This document shows, in pieces, positions 34,179-44,833 of a stretch of 56,361 nt of DNA (its first letter is position 1; the number at the start of each line of letters is the position of its first letter). Both the position numbers and the translations under genes were made by a program. Source of the stretch: Planctomycetota bacterium (GTDB lineage Bacteria > Planctomycetota > JAJSAM01 > JAJVHW01); assembly GCA_021776825.1 (NCBI GenBank), contig JAJFFG010000095.1, forward strand, positions 1 to 56,361, written 5' to 3'. The notes under the pieces were generated by a model that was not told the DNA's origin, did not search any database, and saw only the letters and a program-made list of their open reading frames with translations.

Positions 34179-34238
34179 GTCTCTGTCCGAAGCGTCTCTG
34201 TCCGAAGCGTCTCTGTCGGAGGGGTCTCTGTCCGAGCG
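34179..34238. repeat. 15-bp tandem repeat, four copies, upstream of carA
   Basis: Units gtctctgtccgaagc start at 34179 and 34194; two diverged units follow at 34209 and 34224. They fill most of the 89-bp space between larB and carA. Confidence 0.93.
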
Positions 34239-34253
34239 GCGCCCCGCGAAGGG

Positions 34254-35048
34254 TCAGGACGCCGAGGCGTCGGGCGCGCGGGCGCTGCGCCGCGCGATCA
34301 CCGCGGCAAGGTAGCCCGCTCCGAAACCGTTGTCGATGTTCACCACCGCGACCCCGGCAGCACACGAGTTCAGCATGGTCAAGAGCGGTGCGACGCCCTC
34401 GAACGAGGCGCCGTACCCCACGCTCGTCGGCACCGCGATCACCGGAGCGTCCACGAGTCCGCCCACCACCGACGGGAGGGCGCCCTCCATGCCGGCGACC
34501 ACCACGAGCGCATCGACGGCGCGGATCTCGTCGAGCACGCTCAGCAGTCGATGGAGGCCAGCGACACCGCAGTCGTGGAACGCGGTCACCTCCGCGCCCA
34601 TCGCATCCGCGGTCACGCGCGCCTCCTCGGCGACGGGACCATCGGACGTCCCGGCGGAGAGCACGGCGACGCTCCCAGCCCTGGTCAGCGTGCCCCGCAG
34701 CACCGTGATCGCCCGTGCGCGCTCGTGAAGCGTCGCGTCGGGCAGTGCCTCGAGCAGCGCGCCGGTCTGCTCGCCGTCGACGCGCGTGACCAGCAGCCGG
34801 GGCGCGCGAGAGAGGATCTCCTCGGCGATCGCGACGACCTGCGAGGGCGTCTTCCCGGGCCCGTACACGACCTCCGGGAAGCCGCAGCGGACGGCGCGAT
34901 GATGGTCGATCCGCGCGAACGACGGCCCGTCGCCGGCGTCCCCGAGCTCCGCGACCCCGAGGCCACCGAGCTGTTCGAGCGCCGCCGACGGGTCGGTACG
35001 CCCCTCGCGCACCTCGATCAGCAGCCGCAGGACGTCGTCGCGATCCAC
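34254..35048 (-). CDS. larB: LarB, pyridinium-3,5-biscarboxylic acid mononucleotide synthase
   Basis: 264 residues with a PurE/AIR-carboxylase-like fold. LarB carboxylates and hydrolyses nicotinic acid adenine dinucleotide in the first step of the nickel-pincer (NPN) cofactor of lactate racemase-type enzymes. Recognised blocks: DHHRAVRCGFPEVVYGPGKT, TSDGPVAEEA, VFHDCGVAGLHR-like and VAGMEGALPSVVGGL, then PTSVGYGASFEG. I start at the GTG 35048, 38 bp after tsaD, because family similarity begins there (LLIEVREGRTDPSAAL); no good ribosome-binding site is seen. larC and larE are not in the window. Confidence 0.9.
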   Translation of the reverse strand: MDRDDVLRLLIEVREGRTDPSAALEQLGGLGVAELGDAGDGPSFARIDHHRAVRCGFPEVVYGPGKTPSQVVAIAEEILSRAPRLLVTRVDGEQTGALLEALPDATLHERARAITVLRGTLTRAGSVAVLSAGTSDGPVAEEARVTADAMGAEVTAFHDCGVAGLHRLLSVLDEIRAVDALVVVAGMEGALPSVVGGLVDAPVIAVPTSVGYGASFEGVAPLLTMLNSCAAGVAVVNIDNGFGAGYLAAVIARRSARAPDASAS

Positions 35049-35086
35049 GGCGCCATCGAAGCGTTCGACCCGGTCGTCGGCAACGA

Positions 35087-36127
35087 CTATCCGTGCGGCG
35101 TGGCCCGGATCGGGCGTGGGTGGCAGTCGAGGTCGAGACCGTCGCGCTCGCCGGCAGCCAGGCGGAACCACCCGGAGACCGCGACCATCGCGGCGTTGTC
35201 CGTGCAGAGCTCGCGCGGAGGGATGACCACGCGATAGCCCGCAGCGGCGCCCTTGGTGGCCAGGCGCTCGCGCAGCTGTGTGTTCGCGGCGACGCCGCCA
35301 CCGATGACAACTTCGCGCACGCCGGTGTGCTTGGCGGCCTGGAGCGTGCGCTTCACGAGCACGTCGACGACGGCCTTCTGAAACGACGCGGCGACGTCGG
35401 CGACCGGGACGACAGGGGTGCGACCGGGCGCGTCGCCCGGTTTCATGTCCTGGCCGAACGCGCGATAGAGCACAGCCGTCTTCAAGCCGGAGAACGAGAA
35501 GTCGAAGCCGTCGCCCTTGGGCCGCGAACGTGGCAGGTTCAGCGCTGTGGGGTCGCCGCCTCGCGCGGCGGACTCGATGGACGGTCCACCCGGATACGGC
35601 AGACCGAGCAAGCGTGCGACCTTGTCGAAGGCCTCGCCCGCCGCATCGTCGAGCGTGGCACCGAGCAGACGCTGTTCCGTCGGCGACGGCAGGTGATAGA
35701 GGCTCGTGTGGCCGCCGGAGACGACGAGCGCCACGCACGGGAACGCCGGCGCCCCGCCGGGGGCCAGGAACGACGCGTGAATGTGGGCGGCGATGTGATC
35801 CACGCCGACCAACGGCAGGTCGCGTGCGAATGCGATGGCCTTCGCGGCGGCGACGCCGACGAGCAACGCGTTGACGAGCCCGGGCCGGTTGGTGACGGCA
35901 ACGCCATCGACGTCATCGAGCGTCACGCCTGCGCGCGAGAGCGCTTCGGCGATCGCCCACGGGTAGTTCTCCACGTGGGCGCGGCACGCGATCTCGGGGA
36001 CGACCCCACCGAACCGGCGATGCAGCTCGGTCTGCGTCGCCACGACGCTCGAGAGGCACTCGGTGCCGTCGCGGACGAGCGCGGCTGTCGTCTCGTCGCA
36101 CGAGCTGTCGATCCCGAGGACGAGCAT
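35087..36127 (-). CDS. tsaD: tRNA N6-adenosine threonylcarbamoyltransferase
   Basis: 346 residues. TsaD, with TsaB and TsaE, transfers the threonylcarbamoyl group to A37 of ANN-decoding tRNAs. It has the ASKHA-type start (LGIDSSCDETTAALV), the metal-binding DHIAAHIHASF, and VVSGGHTSLY, followed by GGVAANTQLRERL. Length is normal. It begins 13 bp after the S41 protease stop, so it is probably in the same transcript. Confidence 0.96.
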   Translation of the reverse strand: MLVLGIDSSCDETTAALVRDGTECLSSVVATQTELHRRFGGVVPEIACRAHVENYPWAIAEALSRAGVTLDDVDGVAVTNRPGLVNALLVGVAAAKAIAFARDLPLVGVDHIAAHIHASFLAPGGAPAFPCVALVVSGGHTSLYHLPSPTEQRLLGATLDDAAGEAFDKVARLLGLPYPGGPSIESAARGGDPTALNLPRSRPKGDGFDFSFSGLKTAVLYRAFGQDMKPGDAPGRTPVVPVADVAASFQKAVVDVLVKRTLQAAKHTGVREVVIGGGVAANTQLRERLATKGAAAGYRVVIPPRELCTDNAAMVAVSGWFRLAAGERDGLDLDCHPRPIRATPHG

Positions 36128-36140
36128 GGATCAGCCCGGC

Positions 36141-37454
36141 CTAGCCTTGCTCGGGAGGCGGGATCGGGATCGGCTCGCTCGGCGGCTGCGCCCCGCGTAG
36201 CAGGTCGAGGGCGTGCTGCAGCTGCGGATCGGCGTCACCGGTCTCTTCCCGCCCGTCGATCACGCGCCAGCGAGGTCCGGCCTGGGCGACGAAGGCGTCC
36301 TCGAGCGCCGTCCGTTCGTCGTCGGAGAGGGTCACGCGCACGTCCGGCATGATGCCGCCCCGCACGCGCTCGTGGTCGACGCGCTGACCGCTGCGACCGT
36401 GAGGAGTCTCGTAGCGTGCGGTCGTGAGCCGGACGAGAGCCTGTCCGTCGCTGGCGTCGACGCCGAGCAGCGTTTGGACGAGGAACTTGCCGTACGTGCG
36501 CTCGCCGACGAGCACAGCGCGGCCATGATCCTGCAGCGCGCCTGCCAAGATCTCGCTGGCGCTCGCCGAGGTGTCGTCGATCAGCACGACGAGCGGCACC
36601 TCGATCGGCGCGTCCGACGACTCGACCGAGTACTCGAAGGCGCGATCGCGCGAGCGCGTCACACAGACGACGGCGTCCTCGGCGAGGAAGATGCCCGCCA
36701 CCTCGACCGCCGCACGAACGACGCCGCCGAGGTTGTGCCGCACGTCCAGCACGACGGCCTGGGCGCCTTTCTGCGTGACCATCTCGTCGAGCTGCGCCCG
36801 CACCTCGGCCGGCGTGCTCTCGGAGAACTGCGAGAGGCGCACGTAGGCCACCGAGAGATCGCCCTCGAAGAGACGCACGGCCGGCACCGTGTCGAGTTCG
36901 ACGAGGCCGCGCCGGACCTCGAGCGGCATCTCGGGCGCGTCGCCGCGTACGACGTGCAGCGTGACCGGCGTGGCCTCGGGGCCCTTCACGTGCTTCACCA
37001 TGTCCCGCAGGCCGCGTCCGGCAGCCAACTCGTCGTCGACGCGGACGATCACGTCGCCCGGCTCGACTCCGGCCTGATCGGCCGGACCGTCGCGATAGAC
37101 GGCCGTCACGAGCAGCCCCTCGTCCACGACGCCGATCTGCACGCCGACGCCGGCGAAACTGCCGCTCGTGTCCTCGTCGAGCGCCCGGCGCTCAGCGGGG
37201 GTGAAGTAGCGGCTGAACGGATCGAGCCGCCCGACGTAGCCCTGCATCGCGGCGTCGAAGAGCTCGCGCTGGCGCGACTCGTCGAGCGGTTCGATGTAAC
37301 GCCCGTCGACCGTTCGCTGCACTTCCTCGTGGATCGCGTGGTCCCAGTACAGGAGATCGCCGGAGTCGTGATGCGGTCGGAAGTGGATCACCGCCCAGAG
37401 CGCCGCACCCAGCAGGATCGGAGAGACCAACAGGAAGAACGGTCGCGCTTGCAC
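36141..37454 (-). CDS. S41-family (carboxy-terminal processing) protease
   Basis: 437 residues. An N-terminal membrane anchor (about 5-24) places it in the periplasm. A helical lead (to about 95), a PDZ domain (about 95-180; GVGVQIGVV, GPADQAGVEPGD) and the tail-specific protease core follow. The catalytic serine lies in DDTSASASEILAGALQDHGR and the lysine in GERTYGKFLVQT. Such proteases trim or degrade envelope proteins from the C-terminus. The start is GTG at 37454. It sits 17 bp after the Wzc-like gene, so it may process components of the export system, which is inference. Confidence 0.93.
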   Translation of the reverse strand: MQARPFFLLVSPILLGAALWAVIHFRPHHDSGDLLYWDHAIHEEVQRTVDGRYIEPLDESRQRELFDAAMQGYVGRLDPFSRYFTPAERRALDEDTSGSFAGVGVQIGVVDEGLLVTAVYRDGPADQAGVEPGDVIVRVDDELAAGRGLRDMVKHVKGPEATPVTLHVVRGDAPEMPLEVRRGLVELDTVPAVRLFEGDLSVAYVRLSQFSESTPAEVRAQLDEMVTQKGAQAVVLDVRHNLGGVVRAAVEVAGIFLAEDAVVCVTRSRDRAFEYSVESSDAPIEVPLVVLIDDTSASASEILAGALQDHGRAVLVGERTYGKFLVQTLLGVDASDGQALVRLTTARYETPHGRSGQRVDHERVRGGIMPDVRVTLSDDERTALEDAFVAQAGPRWRVIDGREETGDADPQLQHALDLLRGAQPPSEPIPIPPPEQG

Positions 37455-37471
37455 AGCAGGATGCTACCGGG

Positions 37472-39682
37472 TCACTTCTGCGTGTAGTCGCGCGCATAGT
37501 CGTAGTAGCCGTAGCGCCCTTCCTCGGAGCGCAGCTTGTTCAGCACGGCACCGTGGATGTCGAAGCCGATCGAGGTGAGCGATTCGACGGCCCGCTGAAT
37601 GAGCCGGCGCGAGGTTTCGTTCATCGAGATCACGAGGAACAGCGCATCGACGCGGCTCGCCAGCACCCGCGCGTCGGTGACCGCCGCGAGCGGCGGCGTA
37701 TCCACGATCACGCGCTCGTAGCGCTCCGCGGCGGTGGCGAGGAACGCCGCCATGCTCTCTCCGTGGAGGAGCTCAGCAGGGTTCGGCGGGATCGTGCCGG
37801 CGGAGACGGCGTGCAGGCCCTCGACGGAGGTCTCCTGCACCACGTCGTCGAACGATGCGCTGCCGACGAGGACGTCGGAGAGGCCGATGTCGCCGGAGAT
37901 GCCCAGCGCCTTGGCGACGCGCGGGCGACGCAGGTCGCCGTCGACGAGCAGGATCGGCCCCTTGTGGCTCGCGAACGTGCAGGCCAGGTTCGTGGCGACC
38001 GTCGTCTTGCCCTCCCCCATCCCGGCACTCGTGATCAGCATCGTGCGCGGCGAGCGATCGGCTTCGGCGAACAGGATCGACGTGCGGATCTTGCGAAAGG
38101 CCTCCACCACGCGGGTGCCGACTTCGCCCTGCGCGGCGAGATCCGGAGACTGGCCGTCGGCAAGACGGATCGGCGGCACGCCGCCAAGAAACGGCAGGCT
38201 GACGTAGCGGTCGAAGTCCTCGCGGGAACGCAGGGTGTCGTCGAGGAACTCCTTCAGGAACACGAGCCCGATCGCCACCGCCAGTGCCGCCGAGATGGTG
38301 AAGCCAATGATGAGCGGCGCGTTCGGGGCGATCTGCACGGCGTCGCGGGCGCGGATGCTCAGCTTCGCGCGCACACGCTGCAGGACGTCCGGGCGTGCCT
38401 CCTCGTCGGCCGCATTCGGATTGCGGACACCCAGATCGGCGATGCGCAGGAGCACGTCGTCCACGGCGCGCTCCGCGGACTCCTCCGCCGCCACGAGCTC
38501 GCGGTGCTGCGAGAACGTCTCGTTGACGCGGCGTGCGTCGGCCTCGACCGCGAGGAGCGAGTTGCGACGGTTCGCCAGCCGCTCTCGACGTCGTTCGATC
38601 TCGTCGAGTTCCGTCTCGATGACGCGGGCAGTCACTCGGCCGCGTTCCTGTCGTGCGCGCTCGGCCTCCGTGCGGGCCGCCACGCGCTCCGCGTGTCCGG
38701 GCAGGCGCCCGACCTCGGCCAGCCCGCGCTCGCGCTTCGCCGCTTGTTCTTCGCCCTGCCGCAGGCGCTGGATCTCCGGGTGCGTGCGAACCGCAGCGAG
38801 ACCCGCCACGAGCGGATCCCCGGCCAGGCGCAGTGCGACAGAGAGCCCCGTGTCATCGACCGCCACGACGACGTGAGTGACGACGTACGTGACGACGTAC
38901 GTGACGACGGGACTGTCGGTGGCGGTGCTGTCGGTCTTCAACTCCGCAGCCATCAGCCCCGCACCGGTCAACGCCTCCTCGATGCGGTGCCTGCGATCCT
39001 CGTCGCGGGCCACTTCGTCCTCGAGTGGCGGCAGCGACGCGGCGAGGGCGTCGCGCTTGCCGACCCATGGGTTCTCGCCGGCACGAAAGTTCAGTTCGCG
39101 GTTCTGCTGCTCGAACCCGGTCAACGCACGCGTGGCGGCATCGCGCGCGGCCGTGGCCGTCGTGCGCTCCTCTCGAAGCTCCTCGAGGTGACTCAGGAAC
39201 AGCTTCGAACGGGACTCGTCGGCACTCCGGCCGTACTCCTCCGCGTACGCGTTCACCGCCGCGGGGAGGGACCGCGGATGGCCGCCGACGAGCGAGAACT
39301 CGATCAGGTCGGTGCCCGGCACCGGAGCAACCGAGACGCGTCCGCGGAGCCCTGCCTCCGAGTACCCGAGGCCGTCGACGTCGAGACCCTCCGCGACCAG
39401 TCGTGCGACCACGCGATTGGCGAGGGCGGCGTCCTCACGCAGGAGTTCGAACTCGGTGGCGAGCGTCACGCGATCGATGGCCAGGAGACGCGCTGACTCT
39501 GCGTTGCCGAGCTGCACGTTCGACGGGCGGCGCATCAGCAGTTTCGCCGACGCGCGGTACAGGGGCTCCTGTCGCACGAGGTGGATGCCGCCCGCCGCCG
39601 CGATGACCACGATCGAGAGCGTCCAGATCCAGACGTGCTTGCGAAGGATCCCGGCCAGGCCGCGCAGGCGACCGGACAGCAT
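37472..39682 (-). CDS. Wzc-like polysaccharide co-polymerase / tyrosine autokinase
   Basis: 736 residues. Two membrane helices (about 17-37 and 440-460) bracket a long periplasmic coiled-coil Wzz-type domain. The cytoplasmic BY-kinase domain has Walker A GMGEGKTTVATN, Walker A' ILLVDGDLRRPR, Walker B RVIVDTPP and a tyrosine cluster at the C-terminus (YGYYDYARDY), the usual autophosphorylation site. It controls chain length and export of an exopolysaccharide or capsule with the Wza-like protein, whose gene it overlaps by one base (atga). A 12-bp repeat in three copies inserts VTYVVTYVV into the periplasmic part. Confidence 0.95.
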   Translation of the reverse strand: MLSGRLRGLAGILRKHVWIWTLSIVVIAAAGGIHLVRQEPLYRASAKLLMRRPSNVQLGNAESARLLAIDRVTLATEFELLREDAALANRVVARLVAEGLDVDGLGYSEAGLRGRVSVAPVPGTDLIEFSLVGGHPRSLPAAVNAYAEEYGRSADESRSKLFLSHLEELREERTTATAARDAATRALTGFEQQNRELNFRAGENPWVGKRDALAASLPPLEDEVARDEDRRHRIEEALTGAGLMAAELKTDSTATDSPVVTYVVTYVVTHVVVAVDDTGLSVALRLAGDPLVAGLAAVRTHPEIQRLRQGEEQAAKRERGLAEVGRLPGHAERVAARTEAERARQERGRVTARVIETELDEIERRRERLANRRNSLLAVEADARRVNETFSQHRELVAAEESAERAVDDVLLRIADLGVRNPNAADEEARPDVLQRVRAKLSIRARDAVQIAPNAPLIIGFTISAALAVAIGLVFLKEFLDDTLRSREDFDRYVSLPFLGGVPPIRLADGQSPDLAAQGEVGTRVVEAFRKIRTSILFAEADRSPRTMLITSAGMGEGKTTVATNLACTFASHKGPILLVDGDLRRPRVAKALGISGDIGLSDVLVGSASFDDVVQETSVEGLHAVSAGTIPPNPAELLHGESMAAFLATAAERYERVIVDTPPLAAVTDARVLASRVDALFLVISMNETSRRLIQRAVESLTSIGFDIHGAVLNKLRSEEGRYGYYDYARDYTQK
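38867..38902. repeat. 12-bp tandem repeat, three copies, in the Wzc-like gene
   Basis: gacgacgtgagt at 38867 is followed by two exact copies of gacgacgtacgt. It encodes repeated VTYV tetrads in a periplasmic segment. The frame is kept. Confidence 0.9.
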
Positions 39683-40623
39683 CAGATCAGCCTCTCGTTG
39701 ACGTAGATCACATCACCGGGACCGAGCTCGAGATCCGGCTGTTCGCCGTCCAGGTACCTGGTGAAGTCGAACTCGATCCGATCGCGACCGCCGCGGATCA
39801 CGACGATCTCGTGCAGCACGGGGAACTCTCCGAAGCCACCCGCCGCAGCGATCGCCGACGAGAGCGTGAGGCCACGACGCCACGGGACGCTGCCCGGCCG
39901 CACAACGTGGCCGAACACGCTGACCACCCGGTCGGCGCCCTCGGGCACGACAACTGTGTCTCCCGGGAGGACCGCCAGGTTGTCGCGCTGCTCGCCGCGC
40001 AGGATCGAGTCGTAGTCGAGCGGCGCGCTCGACTCGTAGCGCTCCGCCGTCGGATGGAAGCGAGTGATGGTGACGTTCGCGAGATCCGCGGTGGCGGCCG
40101 GACCACCGGCAAGCGTCAGCGCCTGGAGCAGGTTCAGCCGCTCACCGGCGGCCAGCGAGTACTGGCGCGGAGCCGCCACGGCCCCGGCCACGTAGATCAC
40201 GCGAGGCGCGACCTCGGCGAGCCGCACCGTGACGTACGCATCCAGGTCGCCCTCGTAGATGGCAGCGATCTCTGCCTCGAGTTCCTGGGCCGTCTTGCCG
40301 ATCGCCATCGCGGATCGCGGTGTCTTGACCAGCGGCACCTGTCCGTCCGGCGGGATCACCCGGATCACGGAGTAGTCGGTGATCCCCTGGAAGTCGATCT
40401 GAAGCGTGTCGCCTGCCACGAAGCGAACCTCGGCGGCGTGCGACGCCGCACGGAACCAGGCGTCGATGGCCGGGTCGACGATGCGTGCCGCCGGGACGTC
40501 CGGCGGCGGCAACTGCTGAATCGGCTCGTTCGAGCGTGAACGGCAGCCCGCAAGCGTCAGAACGACGAGCAGGAGGACGGCGAAGGAGGCCCGGAGGGTC
40601 GACATCGTGGGTCTGCGGCTCAT
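39682..40623 (-). CDS. Wza-like polysaccharide export lipoprotein
   Basis: 313 residues. The lipobox LAGC near residue 26 marks an outer-membrane lipoprotein. A polysaccharide export domain (about 65-150; LQIDFQGITDYSVIRV, PDGQVPLV) is followed by two SLBB-type domains (about 155-310; IYVAGAVAAPRQYSL, VSVFGHVVRPGSVPW). It would form the outer-membrane secretion channel with the Wzc-like protein next to it. ATG 40623 has ggag 10 bases upstream; the ATG at 40605 is an alternative giving a shorter signal peptide. Confidence 0.94.
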   Translation of the reverse strand: MSRRPTMSTLRASFAVLLLVVLTLAGCRSRSNEPIQQLPPPDVPAARIVDPAIDAWFRAASHAAEVRFVAGDTLQIDFQGITDYSVIRVIPPDGQVPLVKTPRSAMAIGKTAQELEAEIAAIYEGDLDAYVTVRLAEVAPRVIYVAGAVAAPRQYSLAAGERLNLLQALTLAGGPAATADLANVTITRFHPTAERYESSAPLDYDSILRGEQRDNLAVLPGDTVVVPEGADRVVSVFGHVVRPGSVPWRRGLTLSSAIAAAGGFGEFPVLHEIVVIRGGRDRIEFDFTRYLDGEQPDLELGPGDVIYVNERLI

Positions 40624-40694
40624 CCTGCCAGAACTCCGCAGCGTTGCTCAGAAGCCCGTCGCTCGGCTGCGCAGGGCATCGAGAAGTGCAGGGC

Positions 40695-42191
40695 TCAGAA
40701 GCGCAGGTCGAAGCCGAGCTCGAGGACGTTGGCGTAGAAGTCACCGTCGCTGTGCGAGATGAAGCTGTACTGACGACCGTTGCGCTGGAACGACGACTCG
40801 ATGAAGAGCTCGTTCGAGCTGTCCGCGTAGCGGAACGCATAGCGCACATTGAAGTCCGCCTGCTCGAAGGCGTGATACGTGACCCCGACGCCAAAGTCGT
40901 ACAGCCTCGAGTTCGGCCCTTCGGACGGGTCCGTCCGCGTGAACCCGAACGAGACGTCGAGATCGACCGAGCGCGGCACCACCTCGGTGCTCATCGAGAT
41001 CGTGCCCTTGTGCGTCGCGTTGAAGTTGGCGATTGCCGAGGCGTCGGCGGCCCGCTCGTACGAGAGCTGGAACTGCGTCTTCTGATCGGACCAAGGCTTC
41101 CACGCGAGTTCCACGAGCCCGGCGGGAGCGTTGAAGTGGTTGCGGTCGGCCGACGTGCCATCGTCGTCCGGGGCCCACGAGAGGTAGCCCGCCTCGATGC
41201 GCCCGCTGATCTTCTTCGAGAAGAGTTCGCCCTCGACACCGACGACCGCGCGCTTGCGGTCACCGGAGTTGAGCGCTTGGAGATCGCCGGCATCGCCCGC
41301 CCGATCCTCAGGGGAGAACTTGTCGAAGTCGCCCGCGATGAACGCGCGCTTGTTCTGGATCCAAGGCAGGTCGTAACCGACCTCGATCCCCCCGCCGTAG
41401 CGGTCGTACTCGGCCTGGCGCAGCTCGCGGTCGTCCAGGCGCAGCAGCTTCCAGTCGCCACCGAGCTTGGCGTCAAGGCGGCCGTAGTCGTAGCCGACCT
41501 CGGCCTCCAGGAGGTTCTCCGTACGACCGAAGTCATCGAACTGCGTGCTCAGGATCGCGTTCTGCTGCAGGTCGACGATCGGAGTGTCGAGCGGCTCCTC
41601 GATCTTGCTGTACGTGTCGTGCAGTCGGAACGAGAGGCGGTCACCCCATGAGAAGTCGAGCAGGTCGGAGAACAGGCCGAGGATCTCCGACTCGAGCGCG
41701 AAGTTCGTGTTGTCGAGCTCGTTGCGATCCATGTACTCGCTGTTCGTCGCCGTGACGGACAGGACCTCGATCGACTTGCGCTGGAAGAGCTTCGTCTTGG
41801 TCGGGTTCAGCGGCAGCGAGAAGCCGAGTCCGAGGGAGCTCTTCACGATGAGGTCATCGATGCGCCCTTCACTCTCGACGTTCTGGAAGTCACGAAGCCG
41901 TGACTGGCGCCGCGCCAGGATGCCGGGATCGGCGGTGAAGCCGCCCGGGCCGGCGATCCCGATCAGACGGAACGGCTGTTCGGCGCGATCGTTCAGGAAG
42001 ACGTTGTCCGTGTAGATCACGCTCTGGCTGAACGTGGGGCGGACGTGGAGTTTCCACACGCGCGCGTCGTCCACCTGGCGCTGCACGTCGTCCAGCAGAT
42101 CCTGCACGCTCTCGGACAGGGAATCCGCGAACGCGGGCTGTGCCAGGAGCAGGGCCATCCCCGCAGCGAGCGCGACGCGCCGTTTCGTCAT
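40695..42191 (-). CDS. Outer-membrane beta-barrel protein of the export operon
   Basis: 498 residues. The signal peptide ends at about residue 23 (QPAFA-DS). A short helical stretch is followed by about 430 residues of alternating beta strands with aromatic ends (for example LGLGFSLPLNP, ISGRIEAGYLSW, ADFNVRYAFRYAD). The chain ends in ...GFDLRF, the terminal Phe used by the BAM complex. This resembles the barrel proteins that accompany EPS/capsule export clusters, but the exact family is not certain. The ATG at 42191 has ggagg 5 bases upstream and is preferred over 42224. It lies 71 bp upstream of the Wza-like gene. Confidence 0.88.
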   Translation of the reverse strand: MTKRRVALAAGMALLLAQPAFADSLSESVQDLLDDVQRQVDDARVWKLHVRPTFSQSVIYTDNVFLNDRAEQPFRLIGIAGPGGFTADPGILARRQSRLRDFQNVESEGRIDDLIVKSSLGLGFSLPLNPTKTKLFQRKSIEVLSVTATNSEYMDRNELDNTNFALESEILGLFSDLLDFSWGDRLSFRLHDTYSKIEEPLDTPIVDLQQNAILSTQFDDFGRTENLLEAEVGYDYGRLDAKLGGDWKLLRLDDRELRQAEYDRYGGGIEVGYDLPWIQNKRAFIAGDFDKFSPEDRAGDAGDLQALNSGDRKRAVVGVEGELFSKKISGRIEAGYLSWAPDDDGTSADRNHFNAPAGLVELAWKPWSDQKTQFQLSYERAADASAIANFNATHKGTISMSTEVVPRSVDLDVSFGFTRTDPSEGPNSRLYDFGVGVTYHAFEQADFNVRYAFRYADSSNELFIESSFQRNGRQYSFISHSDGDFYANVLELGFDLRF

Positions 42192-42244
42192 CGAGGCCTC
42201 CAACGGATTCATCGGTTGCTTCACCTCAGCACTGCGATCGGAGC

Positions 42245-42263
42245 CATGAATAGTCCGGGCTAG
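42245..42263. repeat. Solo REP-like arm overlapping the fecR-like stop
   Basis: catgaatagtccgggctag is an exact inverse copy of 56222-56240. Its ctag end contains the TAG stop of the FecR-like gene. The rest of the element seen at 4247-4469 and 56021-56240 is absent, so this is a single truncated arm. Confidence 0.75.
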
Positions 42264-43189
42264 CGGCGGCCCGGGCCTCCGGTGCTGTCACCGACGTCGG
42301 AGAAGTTGCTCTGCGAGAGCGTCGCGAACTCGGAGGTCAGGCTGATCGCACGGTCGAGGATCACGAACTCCACGGCCGTGAATGACACCTCGATCGAGCC
42401 CGTCTCGTTGTCGACGAATGCGTATGTGCCGGGTCCGAGCGCAGCCCGCTGCGGCGTTCCGCCGAAGCGGGTCTCGATGCGGATCTTGCCGGTCTTCAGC
42501 GATGTAATGTCGTTCTCGATGCGCGTCTTGCCGTCCGCGGTCGGCGCGAGACGGCCGATCGTCGCCTTGGGCACGAACGCGATCAGCTCACCGCCGCCGA
42601 CCTTGCGTCGCACCTCGATGTCCCCGGCGTTCTGCTGGGACGTACGGAAGGCGAGCGTCGCGGGCGACGACGGGTCGACCGCCATCGTCACGGTGTGCTG
42701 CTCGGGGAGCATCGTGGTGTAGTCGTGGTAGCGGATGTACGCGCTGCCCGAGATCGCGCGGAACGTCGCCTCGCCGCCGGCCCGCTCTGTGGGGACCTGC
42801 AGGAGCGCCTTGACCTTCTGGCCGGCCGGAGCCGACATCCAGCCCGAGGACGAACCGATCGCGGTCTTCCCCGAGAGGTCGCCATAGGCAGCGCCAGAGT
42901 CGACGAACAGGTGGTCGACGCCGTTCGCGACGCCCTCGGCGTGGAACGTCGAACCCTTGTCGAGCGTGACCCGATCGCCGGAGGCCGAGACCCACTCGAC
43001 GATGGCGTCCCCGCACGAGACGGTGTCACCCTCGGCAAGCTCGATCGGCTTGCCCGGTTCGACGGTCACGACGCGGCCGTTGATCGTGATCGGACCGGTG
43101 GCCGACGAGATGGTTCCAGCGATTGCCGTGTCCGTCACAGCGAGGGCCAATAGGCCCACGAGTGCGGCGGCGGCTCGGGTCCGCGTCAT
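42260..43189 (-). CDS. FecR-domain envelope protein
   Basis: 309 residues. A signal peptide (about 1-24, ending TAIAG) precedes a FecR-like domain: a short beta-rich block with PGKPIELAEGDTVSCGDAIV, WVSASGDRVTLDKGSTFHAE and then longer beta structure. There is no sigma factor gene beside it and no membrane anchor besides the signal, so it is not a classical FecR anti-sigma factor. It opens the run that contains the outer-membrane barrel and Wza/Wzc-like proteins and probably has a structural role there. A strong aggagg site lies 5 bases before the ATG. The stop codon is part of a REP-like arm. Confidence 0.83.
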   Translation of the reverse strand: MTRTRAAAALVGLLALAVTDTAIAGTISSATGPITINGRVVTVEPGKPIELAEGDTVSCGDAIVEWVSASGDRVTLDKGSTFHAEGVANGVDHLFVDSGAAYGDLSGKTAIGSSSGWMSAPAGQKVKALLQVPTERAGGEATFRAISGSAYIRYHDYTTMLPEQHTVTMAVDPSSPATLAFRTSQQNAGDIEVRRKVGGGELIAFVPKATIGRLAPTADGKTRIENDITSLKTGKIRIETRFGGTPQRAALGPGTYAFVDNETGSIEVSFTAVEFVILDRAISLTSEFATLSQSNFSDVGDSTGGPGRR

Positions 43190-43341
43190 CCGTTCCTCCT
43201 GGCAGACGGTCGTCAGGGGCTGCGGTAAGCGACCGTAGTTCCCCCATCGACACGATCGCCTGGCGACTGTAGCAGAGGCATCTCAGGCCCCGGATGAAAT
43301 CGAGCCTGGCCGAGGCGCGAGTCAACACCGCTCTCGTGGGG

Positions 43342-44829
<1,488 letters not shown>

Positions 44830-44833
44830 CGGA

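Noticed and set aside
28161..34238. Tandem repeats considered as CRISPR-like arrays
   Set aside because: Units are directly adjacent with no spacers and are too short; they are simple tandem duplications.
37553..39496. 647-codon plus-strand frame opposite the Wzc-like gene
   Set aside because: It mirrors the coding periodicity of the true gene; Walker motifs and tyrosine tail are on the minus strand.
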